64,000 bases of DNA from Peptococcaceae bacterium 1198_IL3148 (GCA_036763105.1 JBAIYS010000010.1:1-64000); one strand, 5' to 3'; positions 34,028 through 43,416 are shown, counted from the first letter of the stretch. Numbers and translations: made by a program. The notes: generated by a model from the letters alone, not told the origin.

Positions 34028-36211
34028 ATGGGTAAAACATTGGTGTTGGCCGAAAAACCTTCAGTGGCTAGGGATTTGGCCAGAGTGCTAAAATGCAAAC
34101 AAAAGGGTAACGGTTATTTGGAAGGGGATAAGTATATTGTTACTTGGGCGTTAGGTCATTTAGTAACTTTGGCTGAGCCTGAGGTTTACCATGATAAATA
34201 TAAAACTTGGAATTTAACGGATTTGCCCATACTGCCACAACAGCTTAAATTGGTGGTAATCAAGCAAACTGGTAAGCAATTCAACGCCGTTAAAAGCCAA
34301 ATGCTGCGTAAAGAAGTATCACAAATTGTCATTGCCACCGATGCCGGTCGAGAGGGCGAGTTGGTGGCCCGGTGGATTATTGAAAAGGCGAAAGTAAAAA
34401 AACCAACTAAACGGTTGTGGATTTCCTCGGTTACCGATAAAGCAATTATTGATGGTTTTAAAAATTTGCGGGATGGCAAATTATATGAAAATCTTTACGC
34501 CTCTGCGGTGGCCAGGGCAGAAGCAGATTGGCTGGTGGGAATTAATGCCACCAGAGCGTTAACCACTAAGTTTAATGCCCAATTATCATGTGGTCGGGTG
34601 CAAACGCCTACATTGGCCATGATAGCTAAAAGAGAGTTGGAAATACAGAACTTTAAACCGCGACCATACTACGGATTGACAGCAGCGGCCAATGGATTGA
34701 AGTTAGTTTGGCAGGACCATAAAACCAAGGATATTAAAACCTTTGATGAAAATAAATGTGTCAATATCCTTAACACCATTGCCAATAAAAATGCAGAAAT
34801 TGTAGAGGTGACTAAAACTTACAAAAAAGCGCTATCGCCTCAACTTTATGATTTAACTGAATTACAGAGGGACGCTAACAAAATTTTTAGCTACTCGGCA
34901 AAGGAAACGTTGGCCATTATGCAAAGGTTGTACGAGCAGCACAAGGTGTTAACCTATCCGCGAACCGATTCGCGGTACATCACCACAGATATTGTTGATA
35001 CCCTCAAGGAACGCCTTAAAGCCTGTGCATCACCATATGACAAGATGGCTGCCAAAGTATTGAGAAACCCCATTAAGGCTAATAAAAACTTTGTGGACAA
35101 CAGTAAAGTTACTGACCACCATGCCATTATTCCCACCGAGCAACCGGTTTACTTAGAGGCGTTGAGCCATAAAGAGCGGAATATATATGATCTGGTGGTG
35201 AAACGGTTTCTAGCTGTTTTGTATCCGCCCTTTGAATACCAACAAACCACCATTAAAGCTTTAATTGGCAATGAAACCTTTATTGCTAAAGGTAAGGTAG
35301 TTATTGCCCAAGGATGGAAAGAAGTCTATCAAAATACGGTGGATGAAGAAACCGATGAGGGTTTTGCCGAACAAATACTGCCGGATCTAACTAAAGGAGA
35401 TATATTAAAGGTAACGTCGGTTATTCAAACTAAGGGAGAAACTAAGCCACCAGCACCCTTTAACGAGGGCAGTTTACTGTCAGCGATGGAGAATCCAGTG
35501 AAATATATGGCTGGGGAGAATAAAGAGTTAATTAAGACCATTGGCAAAACCGGTGGATTGGGTACAGTGGCCACCCGGGCTGATATTATTGAGAAATTGT
35601 TCAACAACTTTTTAATTGAGCAGCGGGGCAAAGATATTTATATTACCGCCAAGGGCAAACAATTGTTGGAATTGGTACCAGAAGATTTGAAATCTCCGGC
35701 ATTAACTGCTTCTTGGGAACAAAAGCTAGAGGCTATTGCCAAAGGTCAACTGAATAAAAATGCCTTTGTTGGCGAAATGAAAAACTATGCCCAAGTTGTA
35801 GTTGATCAAATAAAAAACAGTGACAAAAGATTTAAACACGACAATATTACCGGCAGTAGATGTCCTCAGTGCGGCAAATTTTTGCTGGAGGTTAAAGGGA
35901 AGCGGGGCAAAATGTTGGTGTGCCAAGATCGGGAATGTGGCTATCGCAAAGGTTTAAGCAAGGTAACCAATGCCCGTTGTCCCAACTGCCATAAAAAAAT
36001 GGAGTTGCACGGCGAGGGAGAGGGGCAAATTTTTGTTTGCCAGTGCGGGTATCGAGAAAAGCTGTCTGCTTTTAATGAACGCCGGAAAAACGAAAAGAAT
36101 GGAAAAGTATCTAAAAAGGATATTTCTCAATACCTCAAGCAACAAAACAAAAAAGACGATTTTGCCAACCCGGCGTTGGCAGAAGCCTTGGCTAAGCTAA
36201 AGTTGAAATAG
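34028..36211 (+). CDS. topB: DNA topoisomerase III (type IA)
   Basis: A 727-residue type IA topoisomerase. It shows an N-terminal TOPRIM domain (TLVLAEKPSVARDLARVL, then IATDAGREGELVARWI), the central gate with active-site Tyr in LTYPRTDSRYI, and two C-terminal zinc-ribbon repeats (CPQCGK then CQDREC; CPNCHK then CQCG). It relaxes or decatenates single-stranded DNA. The ATG at 34028 is preferred because GAGGA lies upstream and the conserved domain begins right there. Chromosomal TopB is usual in Firmicutes, so it need not signal a mobile element. Confidence 0.94.
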   Translation: MGKTLVLAEKPSVARDLARVLKCKQKGNGYLEGDKYIVTWALGHLVTLAEPEVYHDKYKTWNLTDLPILPQQLKLVVIKQTGKQFNAVKSQMLRKEVSQIVIATDAGREGELVARWIIEKAKVKKPTKRLWISSVTDKAIIDGFKNLRDGKLYENLYASAVARAEADWLVGINATRALTTKFNAQLSCGRVQTPTLAMIAKRELEIQNFKPRPYYGLTAAANGLKLVWQDHKTKDIKTFDENKCVNILNTIANKNAEIVEVTKTYKKALSPQLYDLTELQRDANKIFSYSAKETLAIMQRLYEQHKVLTYPRTDSRYITTDIVDTLKERLKACASPYDKMAAKVLRNPIKANKNFVDNSKVTDHHAIIPTEQPVYLEALSHKERNIYDLVVKRFLAVLYPPFEYQQTTIKALIGNETFIAKGKVVIAQGWKEVYQNTVDEETDEGFAEQILPDLTKGDILKVTSVIQTKGETKPPAPFNEGSLLSAMENPVKYMAGENKELIKTIGKTGGLGTVATRADIIEKLFNNFLIEQRGKDIYITAKGKQLLELVPEDLKSPALTASWEQKLEAIAKGQLNKNAFVGEMKNYAQVVVDQIKNSDKRFKHDNITGSRCPQCGKFLLEVKGKRGKMLVCQDRECGYRKGLSKVTNARCPNCHKKMELHGEGEGQIFVCQCGYREKLSAFNERRKNEKNGKVSKKDISQYLKQQNKKDDFANPALAEALAKLKLK

Positions 36212-36221
36212 AGGTGTGGTT

Positions 36222-37112
36222 GTGGATCGAAAGACAAGGGTGAAGTTTGCTAAAGCCCAAAGAACTTCCCTGGCAATACTAAAAAAAATAATGGCCATCA
36301 CAGTTGGTAGCGTCCTCATTGCGGTATCCTTTAATGCCTTAATTATACCCTACGGCATCCTTGCTGGGGGAACCAGTGGCTTGGCGCTGGTGGGTGACTA
36401 TCTGCTGAATATTCCTATTAACTTAGGCATTTTAGCATTAAATGTTCCCATTTTTTTATGGGGCTTAAGGGAATTAAATCGGCAGTTTACATTATATAGC
36501 CTAATTGGTATGTTGGTGGTGGTGGTGGCACTGCCCCTGTCCAAGCCTTATATTCCAGTACCGGAGCTAGATATCTTTTTAGCTTCGGTGTTTTCTGGCA
36601 TAATTAATGGTTTTGGGGTGGGCATTGTGATCAAAGCCGGTGCCTCCACCGGTGGTACCGACATTATTGCGGTTATTATAAAAAGGAAAAAGAATATTTC
36701 AGTGGGGGCCACCGCCTTTTACTTTAACATCTTCGTTCTAGCTCTATCGATATTTTTCTTTGATTTAAAAGTAATTTTATATACCGTTATTAATATGTGG
36801 GTTTCGGGGAGAGCCACCAACCTTGTGTTAGAAGGAATAAACCATAATAAGTCAGTGATGATTATTTCAAATAAAAACGATTTGATTGCTGACCGAATTT
36901 TAACAGAACTGCACCGGGGAGTAACATACTTAGATGGCTACGGTGCCTATTCGGGTCAAAAGAGACAGGTGATAAACTGTGTGGTAAACCATTTTGAAAT
37001 TGCTAAACTAAAGGAAATTGTGGCAGAAACAGACAAGCGAGCCTTTATGTTTGTGACAGAAACTGTGGAGGTAACTGGTAAAGGGTTTGATTTAAAAAGA
37101 AACAAAGCTTAA
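36222..37112 (+). CDS. YitT family membrane protein (copy 2)
   Basis: A 296-residue membrane protein with the same layout as the gene at 7146-8021: five to six helices (GILAGGTSGLALVGDYLL, GASTGGTDIIAVIIK) and a DUF2179 domain ending in AFMFVTETVEVTGKGF. GTG at 36222 is preferred over a GTG two codons earlier because GAGGTG is better placed. It begins 10 bases after topB and is probably co-transcribed with it. Function is unknown. Confidence 0.85.
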   Translation: MDRKTRVKFAKAQRTSLAILKKIMAITVGSVLIAVSFNALIIPYGILAGGTSGLALVGDYLLNIPINLGILALNVPIFLWGLRELNRQFTLYSLIGMLVVVVALPLSKPYIPVPELDIFLASVFSGIINGFGVGIVIKAGASTGGTDIIAVIIKRKKNISVGATAFYFNIFVLALSIFFFDLKVILYTVINMWVSGRATNLVLEGINHNKSVMIISNKNDLIADRILTELHRGVTYLDGYGAYSGQKRQVINCVVNHFEIAKLKEIVAETDKRAFMFVTETVEVTGKGFDLKRNKA

Positions 37113-37116
37113 TTAG

Positions 37117-37152
37117 TCGGCTCGGGAGAGTTATTTCACGAGCCGATGTTTT
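37117..37152 (+). terminator. Terminator after the second yitT-like gene
   Basis: TCGGCTCG and CGAGCCGA form an eight-pair stem followed by TGTTTTATG, starting five bases after the stop. Confidence 0.65.
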
Positions 37153-37349
37153 ATGCTGTGCATAATTCTGTGGAAAAGTTGAAATTTTGTGGATAACTAA
37201 GAAAACAATAGTTTTAAAAAGATATTTAAATATATATTAATTACACAGTTTATATTTTAATTTGACAAAATTTAAGGATAGATATCACTGTATGTCGAAT
37301 TTATTCTTAAATATTGTTGTTAGAATATTTTATCTACTTATGTAGAATA

Positions 37350-37378
37350 TTGTCAAATTAAATAATATATGTTAAACT
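37350..37378 (+). promoter_or_regulatory. Candidate promoter of the potassium transporter leader
   Basis: TTGTCA (37350-37355), 17 bases, TAAACT (37373-37378). Transcription from here would run into the terminator at 37426-37457. The TGTCAAATTAA arm is the inverted copy of TTAATTTGACA at 37257-37267. Confidence 0.45.
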
Positions 37379-37425
37379 ATATTTACCTCAAGGTTAATAT
37401 TTTAAGATATTTATTATCCCGCTTC

Positions 37426-37457
37426 CCGCCTTAATATTTTAAGGCGGATTTTTTTTA
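37426..37457 (+). terminator. Leader terminator upstream of the potassium transporter
   Basis: CCGCCTT and AAGGCGG close a stem over TAATATTTTA and are followed by ATTTTTTTT. No gene precedes it within its likely transcript, so it reads as a premature terminator. An upstream TTAATATTTTAAG (37394-37406) could pair alternatively with its arm. No ydaO/c-di-AMP riboswitch core was recognised. Confidence 0.65.
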
Positions 37458-37556
37458 TCTATTTTTGCTATTTATAGGACGTTGACATGATTAAGTTGTC
37501 AAAGGTGCTATAGCAGTTGTAAAATGTACGTGGATTATATTATAAGGAGAAATTTT

Positions 37557-38912
37557 ATGGCTACTATAAAAAATCCCTGGAAAGGTGGCAAATTGACACC
37601 GGTACAAATTATGGTGCTCAGTTATTTGTTCTTTCTGCTGTTGGGCACAGTACTTTTAAGTTTGCCCGTTTCTTTACAACCAGGAGTAAAGTTGCCTCCC
37701 ATAGACGCGTTATTTACCGCTGCCAGTGCCATCAGTGTTACCGGCTTGACTGTGGTTTCCACCCCTGAGACCTTCAGCAACTTTGGCTTAGCGATATTGC
37801 TGGTGTGGTTGCAGTTTGGTGGTATTGGTATTATGACTTTAGGCACACTGATGTATTTAGTGCTGGGTCGGCAGATTAGCTTGCGCAATCGCATGCTAAT
37901 TAGAGCGGACCAAAACCAAACCACCATGGCTGGTATGGTAATATTGATGAAGTTCATTTTAAAGTTGGCGCTGGCGTTGGAGTCCATTGCAGCGATTATT
38001 TTAACTGCCCATTTTTATTTTAGCTATGATTATAATTTTCTTAGGGCAATAAAATATGGGGTGTTTCATGCCATCTCCAGCTTTACCAATGCTGGCTTTG
38101 ATTTGTTTGGCAACAGTTTACGGGGACTTCCCCAAGACTATTTAATACATACTGTGATTGGACTAATGATTATTTGTGGTGCCATTGGTTTTCCGGTGTT
38201 GCTGGAAGTACGCAGTTGGATGATCACCGGGCGTCGGCGCTTTTCATTATTTACTAAGGTGACCAGCGTTACCTTTTTTGCTTTAGTGTTGCTGGGTTTT
38301 TTTGCGGTATTTTTTGGCGAGAGCAATGCTGCAATGGCAGGCTTACCTTGGCAGCAAAAAATTTCAGTGGCATTATTTCAATCCATATCTACCCGCAGTG
38401 GCGGTTTATCTACCTACGATATTACAGAATTCCGCACCGCCACAATATTATTTTTTTGTATGCTGATGTTTATTGGTGGCTCCCCCAGTAGTTGTGGCGG
38501 TGGCATTCGCACCACCACCTTTGCTGTAATTCTAATGAGTTTATATTCTTTTTCCTGGAAAGGTCGAGACAACGTTCAGGCCTTTGGCCGAGAACTCTAC
38601 CATCACGACATTCAACGGGCTTTTTCGGTTTTTACTTTAGCGATAATCATAGTTTTTTTTGCCACCGTGGCTATTTTAGAGTTGGAGCAGAATTTTTCTG
38701 CCACCCAAGTGCTATTTGAGGTATGTTCGGCCTTTGGTACCACCGGGTTATCTTTGGAAATCACTTCAGAGTTAACCGATTTTAGTAAATTAATTATTAT
38801 TGCATTAATGTTTATTGGACGTATCGGTTTGGTGGCGCTGTTATTACTGCCCCAAAGGCCAAAGAGAAAACAAAAATACCATTATGTTAAAGAAAAAATT
38901 ATTATTGGCTAA
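37557..38912 (+). CDS. TrkH/KtrB family potassium uptake protein
   Basis: A 451-residue ion channel subunit with four M1-P-M2 repeats. The four selectivity-filter loops are visible as SAISVTGL, SFTNAGFDL, STRSGGLST and FGTTGLSL, each with its filter glycine. It lets K+ (often with Na+) enter the cell and needs a KtrA/TrkA gating partner, which is not encoded here. AAGGAGA lies seven bases before ATG 37557, preferred over an upstream ATG. Control by a leader terminator is suggested by the upstream region. Confidence 0.92.
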   Translation: MATIKNPWKGGKLTPVQIMVLSYLFFLLLGTVLLSLPVSLQPGVKLPPIDALFTAASAISVTGLTVVSTPETFSNFGLAILLVWLQFGGIGIMTLGTLMYLVLGRQISLRNRMLIRADQNQTTMAGMVILMKFILKLALALESIAAIILTAHFYFSYDYNFLRAIKYGVFHAISSFTNAGFDLFGNSLRGLPQDYLIHTVIGLMIICGAIGFPVLLEVRSWMITGRRRFSLFTKVTSVTFFALVLLGFFAVFFGESNAAMAGLPWQQKISVALFQSISTRSGGLSTYDITEFRTATILFFCMLMFIGGSPSSCGGGIRTTTFAVILMSLYSFSWKGRDNVQAFGRELYHHDIQRAFSVFTLAIIIVFFATVAILELEQNFSATQVLFEVCSAFGTTGLSLEITSELTDFSKLIIIALMFIGRIGLVALLLLPQRPKRKQKYHYVKEKIIIG

Positions 38913-38970
38913 GTTAGACATGAAATTACTAACAAAAGCCAATATAAATATAAATATTTTAAAGGGGTAG

Positions 38971-40167
38971 ATGAATATCTTGAAACTAGCCGACAAAATG
39001 TATACCTTGGGTACCGAAACAGCCTTTGAAGTATTGGCAGAGGTGGAAAAGCTAAAGGCCCAGGGTAGAGATATTATTAACTTTGCCATTGGGGAACCGG
39101 ACTTTAATACACCCGAAAATATTAAAGCTGTTGGCATCGAAGCGATTAGTAACAATTATACCCATTACTCTCCCTCTGCGGGATTAATGGCTGTACGCCA
39201 AACCTTTGCAGATTATATTAGCAAAACTAGGGGCATAGAGGTTAAACCAACAGAGGTGGTGGTGACACCGGGAGCGAAGCCAATTATTTTTTTTGGATTA
39301 ATGGCCACCATTAATCCCGGTGATGAAGTGATTTACCCTAACCCCGGTTTTCCAATTTATGAATCAGTAATTAAGTATGTTGGTGGAGTGCCAGTTCCGT
39401 TGGCCCTTAGGGAGGAGCGGGAATTCTCCTTTGTACCAGAGGAATTAGAGCAAAAAATCACTGATAAGACAAAGATGATTATTATAAACTCCCCCCATAA
39501 TCCCACCGGTGGCATTTTTAGCACTGCTGATTTAAAACTTATTGCCGATATTGCGGTGGCCAAGAATTTGTGGCTGATGTCTGATGAAGTATACTCGCGC
39601 ATCATTTATGACCATCAGTTTGAGAGCATTGTGTCGTTACCGGGCATGAAGGAAAGAACCATTTTGATAGAAGGCCTGTCTAAAACCTATGCCATGACCG
39701 GCTGGCGCATTGGTTACGGTGTGGCGCCGGAGTTAGTTGCCAATGCCATTGCTCGGTTGAGCACCAACAGTGTCTCTTGCACTGCCACCTTTACTCAGCT
39801 GGCCGCCCAAGAGGCGATAACTGGTCAGCAAGAAGCCACAGCACAAATGGTGCAGGAGTTCAGGGAAAGAAGAGACCTCATATTGAACGGCTTAAATGAT
39901 ATTGAAGGTATAAGTTGCTTAAAACCCAAAGGAGCTTTTTACGTGTATCCCAATGTTACCGCTGCTTGCCAAAGGTTAGGCTTTAGTACAGGCAAAGAAC
40001 TGCAGCAGTATCTTTTATACCAAGCAAATGTAGCAGTGCTACCCCAAACTTCCTTTGGACAACGCAATGAAGGCGAAACCCATGAATATATCCGCCTGTC
40101 CTTTGCCACCTCAAAGGAAAATATTCTAGCTGGTTTAGCTAGAATTAAACAGGCTATAGAAATTTAA
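38971..40167 (+). CDS. Class I/II pyridoxal-phosphate aminotransferase (aspartate type)
   Basis: A 398-residue fold-type I aminotransferase. It has the substrate/cofactor segments FAIGEPDFNTPENIK, INSPHNPTGG and the PLP lysine in GLSKTYAMTGWRIGYG. Closest in look to aspartate or broad-specificity amino acid aminotransferases (AspC/PatA type). AAAGGGG precedes the ATG. It is 58 bases downstream of the potassium transporter and is followed by a palindromic terminator. The exact amino donor cannot be fixed from the sequence. Confidence 0.88.
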   Translation: MNILKLADKMYTLGTETAFEVLAEVEKLKAQGRDIINFAIGEPDFNTPENIKAVGIEAISNNYTHYSPSAGLMAVRQTFADYISKTRGIEVKPTEVVVTPGAKPIIFFGLMATINPGDEVIYPNPGFPIYESVIKYVGGVPVPLALREEREFSFVPEELEQKITDKTKMIIINSPHNPTGGIFSTADLKLIADIAVAKNLWLMSDEVYSRIIYDHQFESIVSLPGMKERTILIEGLSKTYAMTGWRIGYGVAPELVANAIARLSTNSVSCTATFTQLAAQEAITGQQEATAQMVQEFRERRDLILNGLNDIEGISCLKPKGAFYVYPNVTAACQRLGFSTGKELQQYLLYQANVAVLPQTSFGQRNEGETHEYIRLSFATSKENILAGLARIKQAIEI

Positions 40168-40179
40168 GTGGTTGCTTGT

Positions 40180-40214
40180 AAGGGGCTGTTGCAAAACTTT
40201 GCAACAGCCCCTTA
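40180..40214 (+). terminator. Hairpin terminator, GGGG-TGTTGCAA family (short form)
   Basis: AAGGGGCTGTTGCAAA and TTTGCAACAGCCCCTT form a near-perfect stem 12 bases after the aminotransferase gene. It is also the left end of a possible small repeat element (40180-40418). Confidence 0.8.
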
Positions 40215-40418
40215 TGTATCGTTAATAACGAAATCCAGGTGTCTTTTGCCTTTGTTTTTTAGATAAAAGGTTAATTGAAAAACCCAGCACCTGCTGCAGT
40301 TAGCGAACGACATATAGTGGCGCAGCGAACCGAAGTTAGCGAAGGAGGTTGTCGGAGGCAGGGTGGCGCATAGGACGTGCGCCACCGGCTGTCTTATTTG
40401 TTTTTTGCAACGCCCCTT
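40180..40418. mobile_element. Possible non-coding miniature element with GGGGC-GTTGCAA ends
   Basis: The segment opens with AAGGGGCTGTTGCAAAAC and closes with GTTTTTTGCAACGCCCCTT, an imperfect inverted repeat. Inside are two GTTAGCGAA direct repeats and a perfect hairpin GGTGGCGCA/TGCGCCACC with loop TAGGACG. No open frame of interest is present. No clear target duplication is seen, so a repeat cluster rather than a true transposable unit is possible. Confidence 0.35.
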
Positions 40419-40433
40419 GTGCTGTTATTCCGG

Positions 40434-41135
40434 TTATTGTTCATCTAAAACAATTACCCAGGTGCGGTAGGGGCCATGGACACCAATGCTTAGGTCCATT
40501 TCGATATCTGAAGTGCGGCTGGGGCCGGTAATAAAATTAATGGTCGCAGGCAAGTGACCTTGGCCCCTTAAATCAACCAAATGTTTAATTACGCTGGTCA
40601 TGGTGGGCACTATTTGTGAACGTTTGCAGATGCCAATATGGGTTGGCGGTAATAAACTGACACTTCTGCCTGTTCTAGCACCACTCAGCACTGCCATGGA
40701 GCCGGTATAGGCGATGCCAAAATTAATCCAAGTAATGCCTACATCTGCCCGGGCGGCGACATCAATCAGCTCTTTGCTACTGTGGCCATCATTCCAAAGT
40801 TGCACATTAACCCCCAGGGTTTCGGGTTGCAGTAACTCTTTTAAATCCCCGTGGTCCCAACAGATAACATTTTTTGCTTCTAATTCTGTCAACCAAGTTT
40901 TTACTTGTTGTTGTACCTCTGCTGCTGATTGGGCTATTACCACTCTACCGCTTAGCCCTTCTAAGTTTTTCTTAAATAGTTCTAGAGAGTGTTTTCTAAT
41001 TTCTTCGTCTTCTTGCCAAAAATCCGGTGGCCCCACTATATCCCGCTGCGGGGCATGTTTAAGTGGTTCGGATCTGCCCAATGCCCGAGCCACAGTGTTA
41101 ATAAAATCTTGTTCTGGAATGCCTAACTGTTCCAT
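40434..41135 (-). CDS. lutC: Lactate utilization protein C (LUD domain)
   Basis: A 233-residue LUD-domain protein with the family segments ITWINFGIAYTGS, ARTGRSVSLLPPTHIGI and FITGPSRTSDIE. With LutA and LutB it forms the L-lactate (or glycolate-type) oxidation system that replaces classical lactate dehydrogenase. The ATG at 41135 is chosen because GGGGG lies seven bases upstream. It is the last gene of lutABC. Confidence 0.92.
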   Translation of the reverse strand: MEQLGIPEQDFINTVARALGRSEPLKHAPQRDIVGPPDFWQEDEEIRKHSLELFKKNLEGLSGRVVIAQSAAEVQQQVKTWLTELEAKNVICWDHGDLKELLQPETLGVNVQLWNDGHSSKELIDVAARADVGITWINFGIAYTGSMAVLSGARTGRSVSLLPPTHIGICKRSQIVPTMTSVIKHLVDLRGQGHLPATINFITGPSRTSDIEMDLSIGVHGPYRTWVIVLDEQ

Positions 41136-41146
41136 AGTTGTACCCC

Positions 41147-42562
41147 CTAATGATGCTGTTGTTGCCACTGTTCACGGAAGGTTTTTTCCGCTGCTTTGGG
41201 GAAATATCTGGAGTTGGTCCAAGCAGACAGAGGTGGCGGTCCTTTAATGATATAACCATTATTTACCAAAGGACTTTGTGCCTTTTGGGCCATCTTGATG
41301 GCTAAGCGATAAGTCTTGGGATTTTGAAAAGTGGTGCGCCATAATTTGAAAACAGTTCTTTCTGCTGCTGGCGTGTATTTATGGGTTACATAACGATGTC
41401 GCAATTTTAGTAATAGATCATGTAGCGGTATTTTAACAGCACATACGGTACTGCAAGCGGCACATAAAGTGGAAGCATAAGCTAGACCTCCGTATCTTTC
41501 CATATCATTGGTTAAAAAGGCAGATATTACTGAACCGATGGGACCGCCGTAAACACTGCCGTAACTATGGCCTCCCACCTGTCGGTACACTGGACAAACA
41601 TTAAAGCAAGCACCACAGCGAATGCAATGTAGTGACTGACGGAACTCTGTGTCAGCCAATATTCTGCTACGGCCGTTGTCTAAGATCACTAGGTAAAAAT
41701 AATCTGGCCCATCTAAATCTTCTGGTTTTTTAGGTCCGTTGGTAATGCTAATGTAACTGGTTAACTTTTGCCCGGTGGCACTGCGGGGCAACAGCGTCAA
41801 TAGTACTTCTAAATCGGCAAAGGAGGGTACCAGCCTTTCCATGCCCATTACCGCTATATGTACCTTGGGCAATGAGTTGGTCAATCTGGCGTTACCTTCG
41901 TTGGTGACTAAAGAAATGGCTCCCGTGTCGGCAATGGCGAAATTACAACCGGTGATACCGATGTCCGCTTGCAAGAATTTTTCCCGTAACACTTTGCGGG
42001 AAAAGGCTGTTAAACTGGGCGTATCGTTAGGTATTTTTTCTCTGGCCACATTGGAGAAAAGCTCGGCAATTTGATCACGGCTTTTATGGATTGAAGGCAC
42101 CACAATATGGGACGGTGGTTCATCGGCCAACTGTAAAATGTATTCTGCCAAATCGGTCTCCACTACGTCTAAACCTTCTTTAATTAAAGCCTTATTTAAA
42201 TGAATTTCCTCGGTGACCATGGATTTAGATTTAACAATATGCTTACCGCCATGCTTTTTAATAATTTCTAAAATGATTTGTCGGGCATCCTTTGCCTCTG
42301 GGGCGAAATATACCGTACCGCCGTTATTTCTGACGTTGGCTGCCAGTTGAGACAAATAGTAGTCAAGATTTTCCACTGCGTGTTCCCGAATGCGTTTGCC
42401 CTGTTCTCGCCACTGATCCCAGTTGCCTAAGGCGTCCGTTGCTTCTTCTTTTCGGGTTTCTAAAGTATCCACAGCTTTGCGCACCGCTTGGCGCATAAAA
42501 TCGTCCTTTAGTGCTTCCCGGGCCCGTTCTCTGAAGGTTTTGCCTTGGTGGATTTTGTTCAT
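41147..42562 (-). CDS. lutB: Lactate utilization iron-sulfur protein B
   Basis: A 471-residue protein with an N-terminal LUD-like domain (LVTNEGNARLTNSLPKVHIA) and a ferredoxin-type iron-sulfur domain (CIRCGACFNVCP, then CAACSTVCAVKIP). It moves electrons in lactate oxidation to pyruvate. It overlaps lutA by four bases, which supports one transcript. Confidence 0.93.
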   Translation of the reverse strand: MNKIHQGKTFRERAREALKDDFMRQAVRKAVDTLETRKEEATDALGNWDQWREQGKRIREHAVENLDYYLSQLAANVRNNGGTVYFAPEAKDARQIILEIIKKHGGKHIVKSKSMVTEEIHLNKALIKEGLDVVETDLAEYILQLADEPPSHIVVPSIHKSRDQIAELFSNVAREKIPNDTPSLTAFSRKVLREKFLQADIGITGCNFAIADTGAISLVTNEGNARLTNSLPKVHIAVMGMERLVPSFADLEVLLTLLPRSATGQKLTSYISITNGPKKPEDLDGPDYFYLVILDNGRSRILADTEFRQSLHCIRCGACFNVCPVYRQVGGHSYGSVYGGPIGSVISAFLTNDMERYGGLAYASTLCAACSTVCAVKIPLHDLLLKLRHRYVTHKYTPAAERTVFKLWRTTFQNPKTYRLAIKMAQKAQSPLVNNGYIIKGPPPLSAWTNSRYFPKAAEKTFREQWQQQHH

Positions 42563-43287
42563 AATCTCATCCCTTCATCTAGGAGTTGAGTTATATGTAG
42601 CGCTCTAATTTTGGAACCCTCTTTTTTTAACCGACCTTCAATGTTCATTAAACAGCCCATATCCACTGCGGTAACCACATCAGCCCCAGTTTCTTTGATA
42701 TGAAACACCTTTTCATCCACCATCGCTTCAGAAACCTCTGGTTGTTTTACTGAAAAAGTACCGCCAAAGCCACAACAGTTTTCAGCATGGGTTAGCGGAA
42801 TCAGTTCAATATCCTTAATGTTGGACAAAAGCTGGTGAACATAAGGGCTTACTCCCAGTAACCGGGTGGCATGACAGGAGGCGTGGTATGTGACTTTATA
42901 GGGAAATCTAGCACCCAGATCGGTTATTTTGACCACTTGATGCATAAACTGTGTAAATTCATATGCTTTACTCACCAATTCTCTGGCCAACAGCAAGTAT
43001 TCTGGGTCGTGTTCAAAAATTATTGGGTAATATTCTTTAATGGCAGTGATGCAGGAACCGGAAGGGGCCACCACATGTTCACTGTCCTTAAAGGCCCGGA
43101 GTAGAGTTTTAGCCACCTCTCGGGTGTCATCCCAATAACCGGTGTTTAACGCCGGTTGACCACAACATACCTGCTCTGTTGGAAAGTCACATTCCACCCC
43201 GCATTTTTCCAGGATGTTAACCATGGCGTTGCCCACTTGGGGATAGAAATTGTCACAAATACATGTAATAAAAATGGATGCTTTCAT
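42559..43287 (-). CDS. lutA: Lactate utilization protein A (CCG-domain Fe-S oxidoreductase)
   Basis: A 242-residue protein with two CCG domains: the first has EQVCCGQPALNTG, the second AENCCGFGGTFSV, with further Cys that bind a non-cubane or [4Fe-4S] cluster. It is related to heterodisulfide reductase subunit B. The ATG at 43287 has GGGAGG seven bases upstream. No lactate permease or lutR gene is adjacent. A near-perfect palindrome at 43342-43357 lies in the divergent promoter region. Confidence 0.92.
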   Translation of the reverse strand: MKASIFITCICDNFYPQVGNAMVNILEKCGVECDFPTEQVCCGQPALNTGYWDDTREVAKTLLRAFKDSEHVVAPSGSCITAIKEYYPIIFEHDPEYLLLARELVSKAYEFTQFMHQVVKITDLGARFPYKVTYHASCHATRLLGVSPYVHQLLSNIKDIELIPLTHAENCCGFGGTFSVKQPEVSEAMVDEKVFHIKETGADVVTAVDMGCLMNIEGRLKKEGSKIRALHITQLLDEGMRL

Positions 43288-43341
43288 ACCATTGCCTCCC
43301 AAATAAATTAAACTGTTTCCTATTATGTACAAACTGGTATA

Positions 43342-43357
43342 AAAAATACATATTTTT
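43342..43357. promoter_or_regulatory. Palindrome between lutA and the flavodiiron gene
   Basis: AAAAATACATATTTTT is an inverted repeat with a CA centre, in the gap between two divergent genes. AT-rich palindromes arise easily by chance, so an operator role is only a possibility. Confidence 0.3.
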
Positions 43358-43416
43358 AGGCGGTTTAGGACAATTTAAACAGTGACTAAAGCTTTAATGG
43401 GATGGAGGTTAAACAA

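Larger units (their letters stand above)
37113..37556 (+). other. Long AT-rich leader/intergenic region before the potassium transporter
   Basis: This 444-base stretch has no gene. It contains the terminator of the upstream operon (37117-37152), dispersed TTGACA/TGTCAA motifs (37262, 37350, 37482, 37496), a promoter-like pair (37350-37378) and a strong terminator (37426-37457) upstream of the coding start. Confidence 0.6.

Noticed and set aside
37181-37460. ydaO/c-di-AMP riboswitch before the potassium transporter
   Set aside because: It was expected from the gene type, but the conserved core elements are not visible; only a leader terminator and AT-rich repeats are.
40230-40400. A pseudogene between the aminotransferase and lutC
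   Set aside because: No frame with family resemblance was found; the direct and inverted repeats point to a non-coding element instead.
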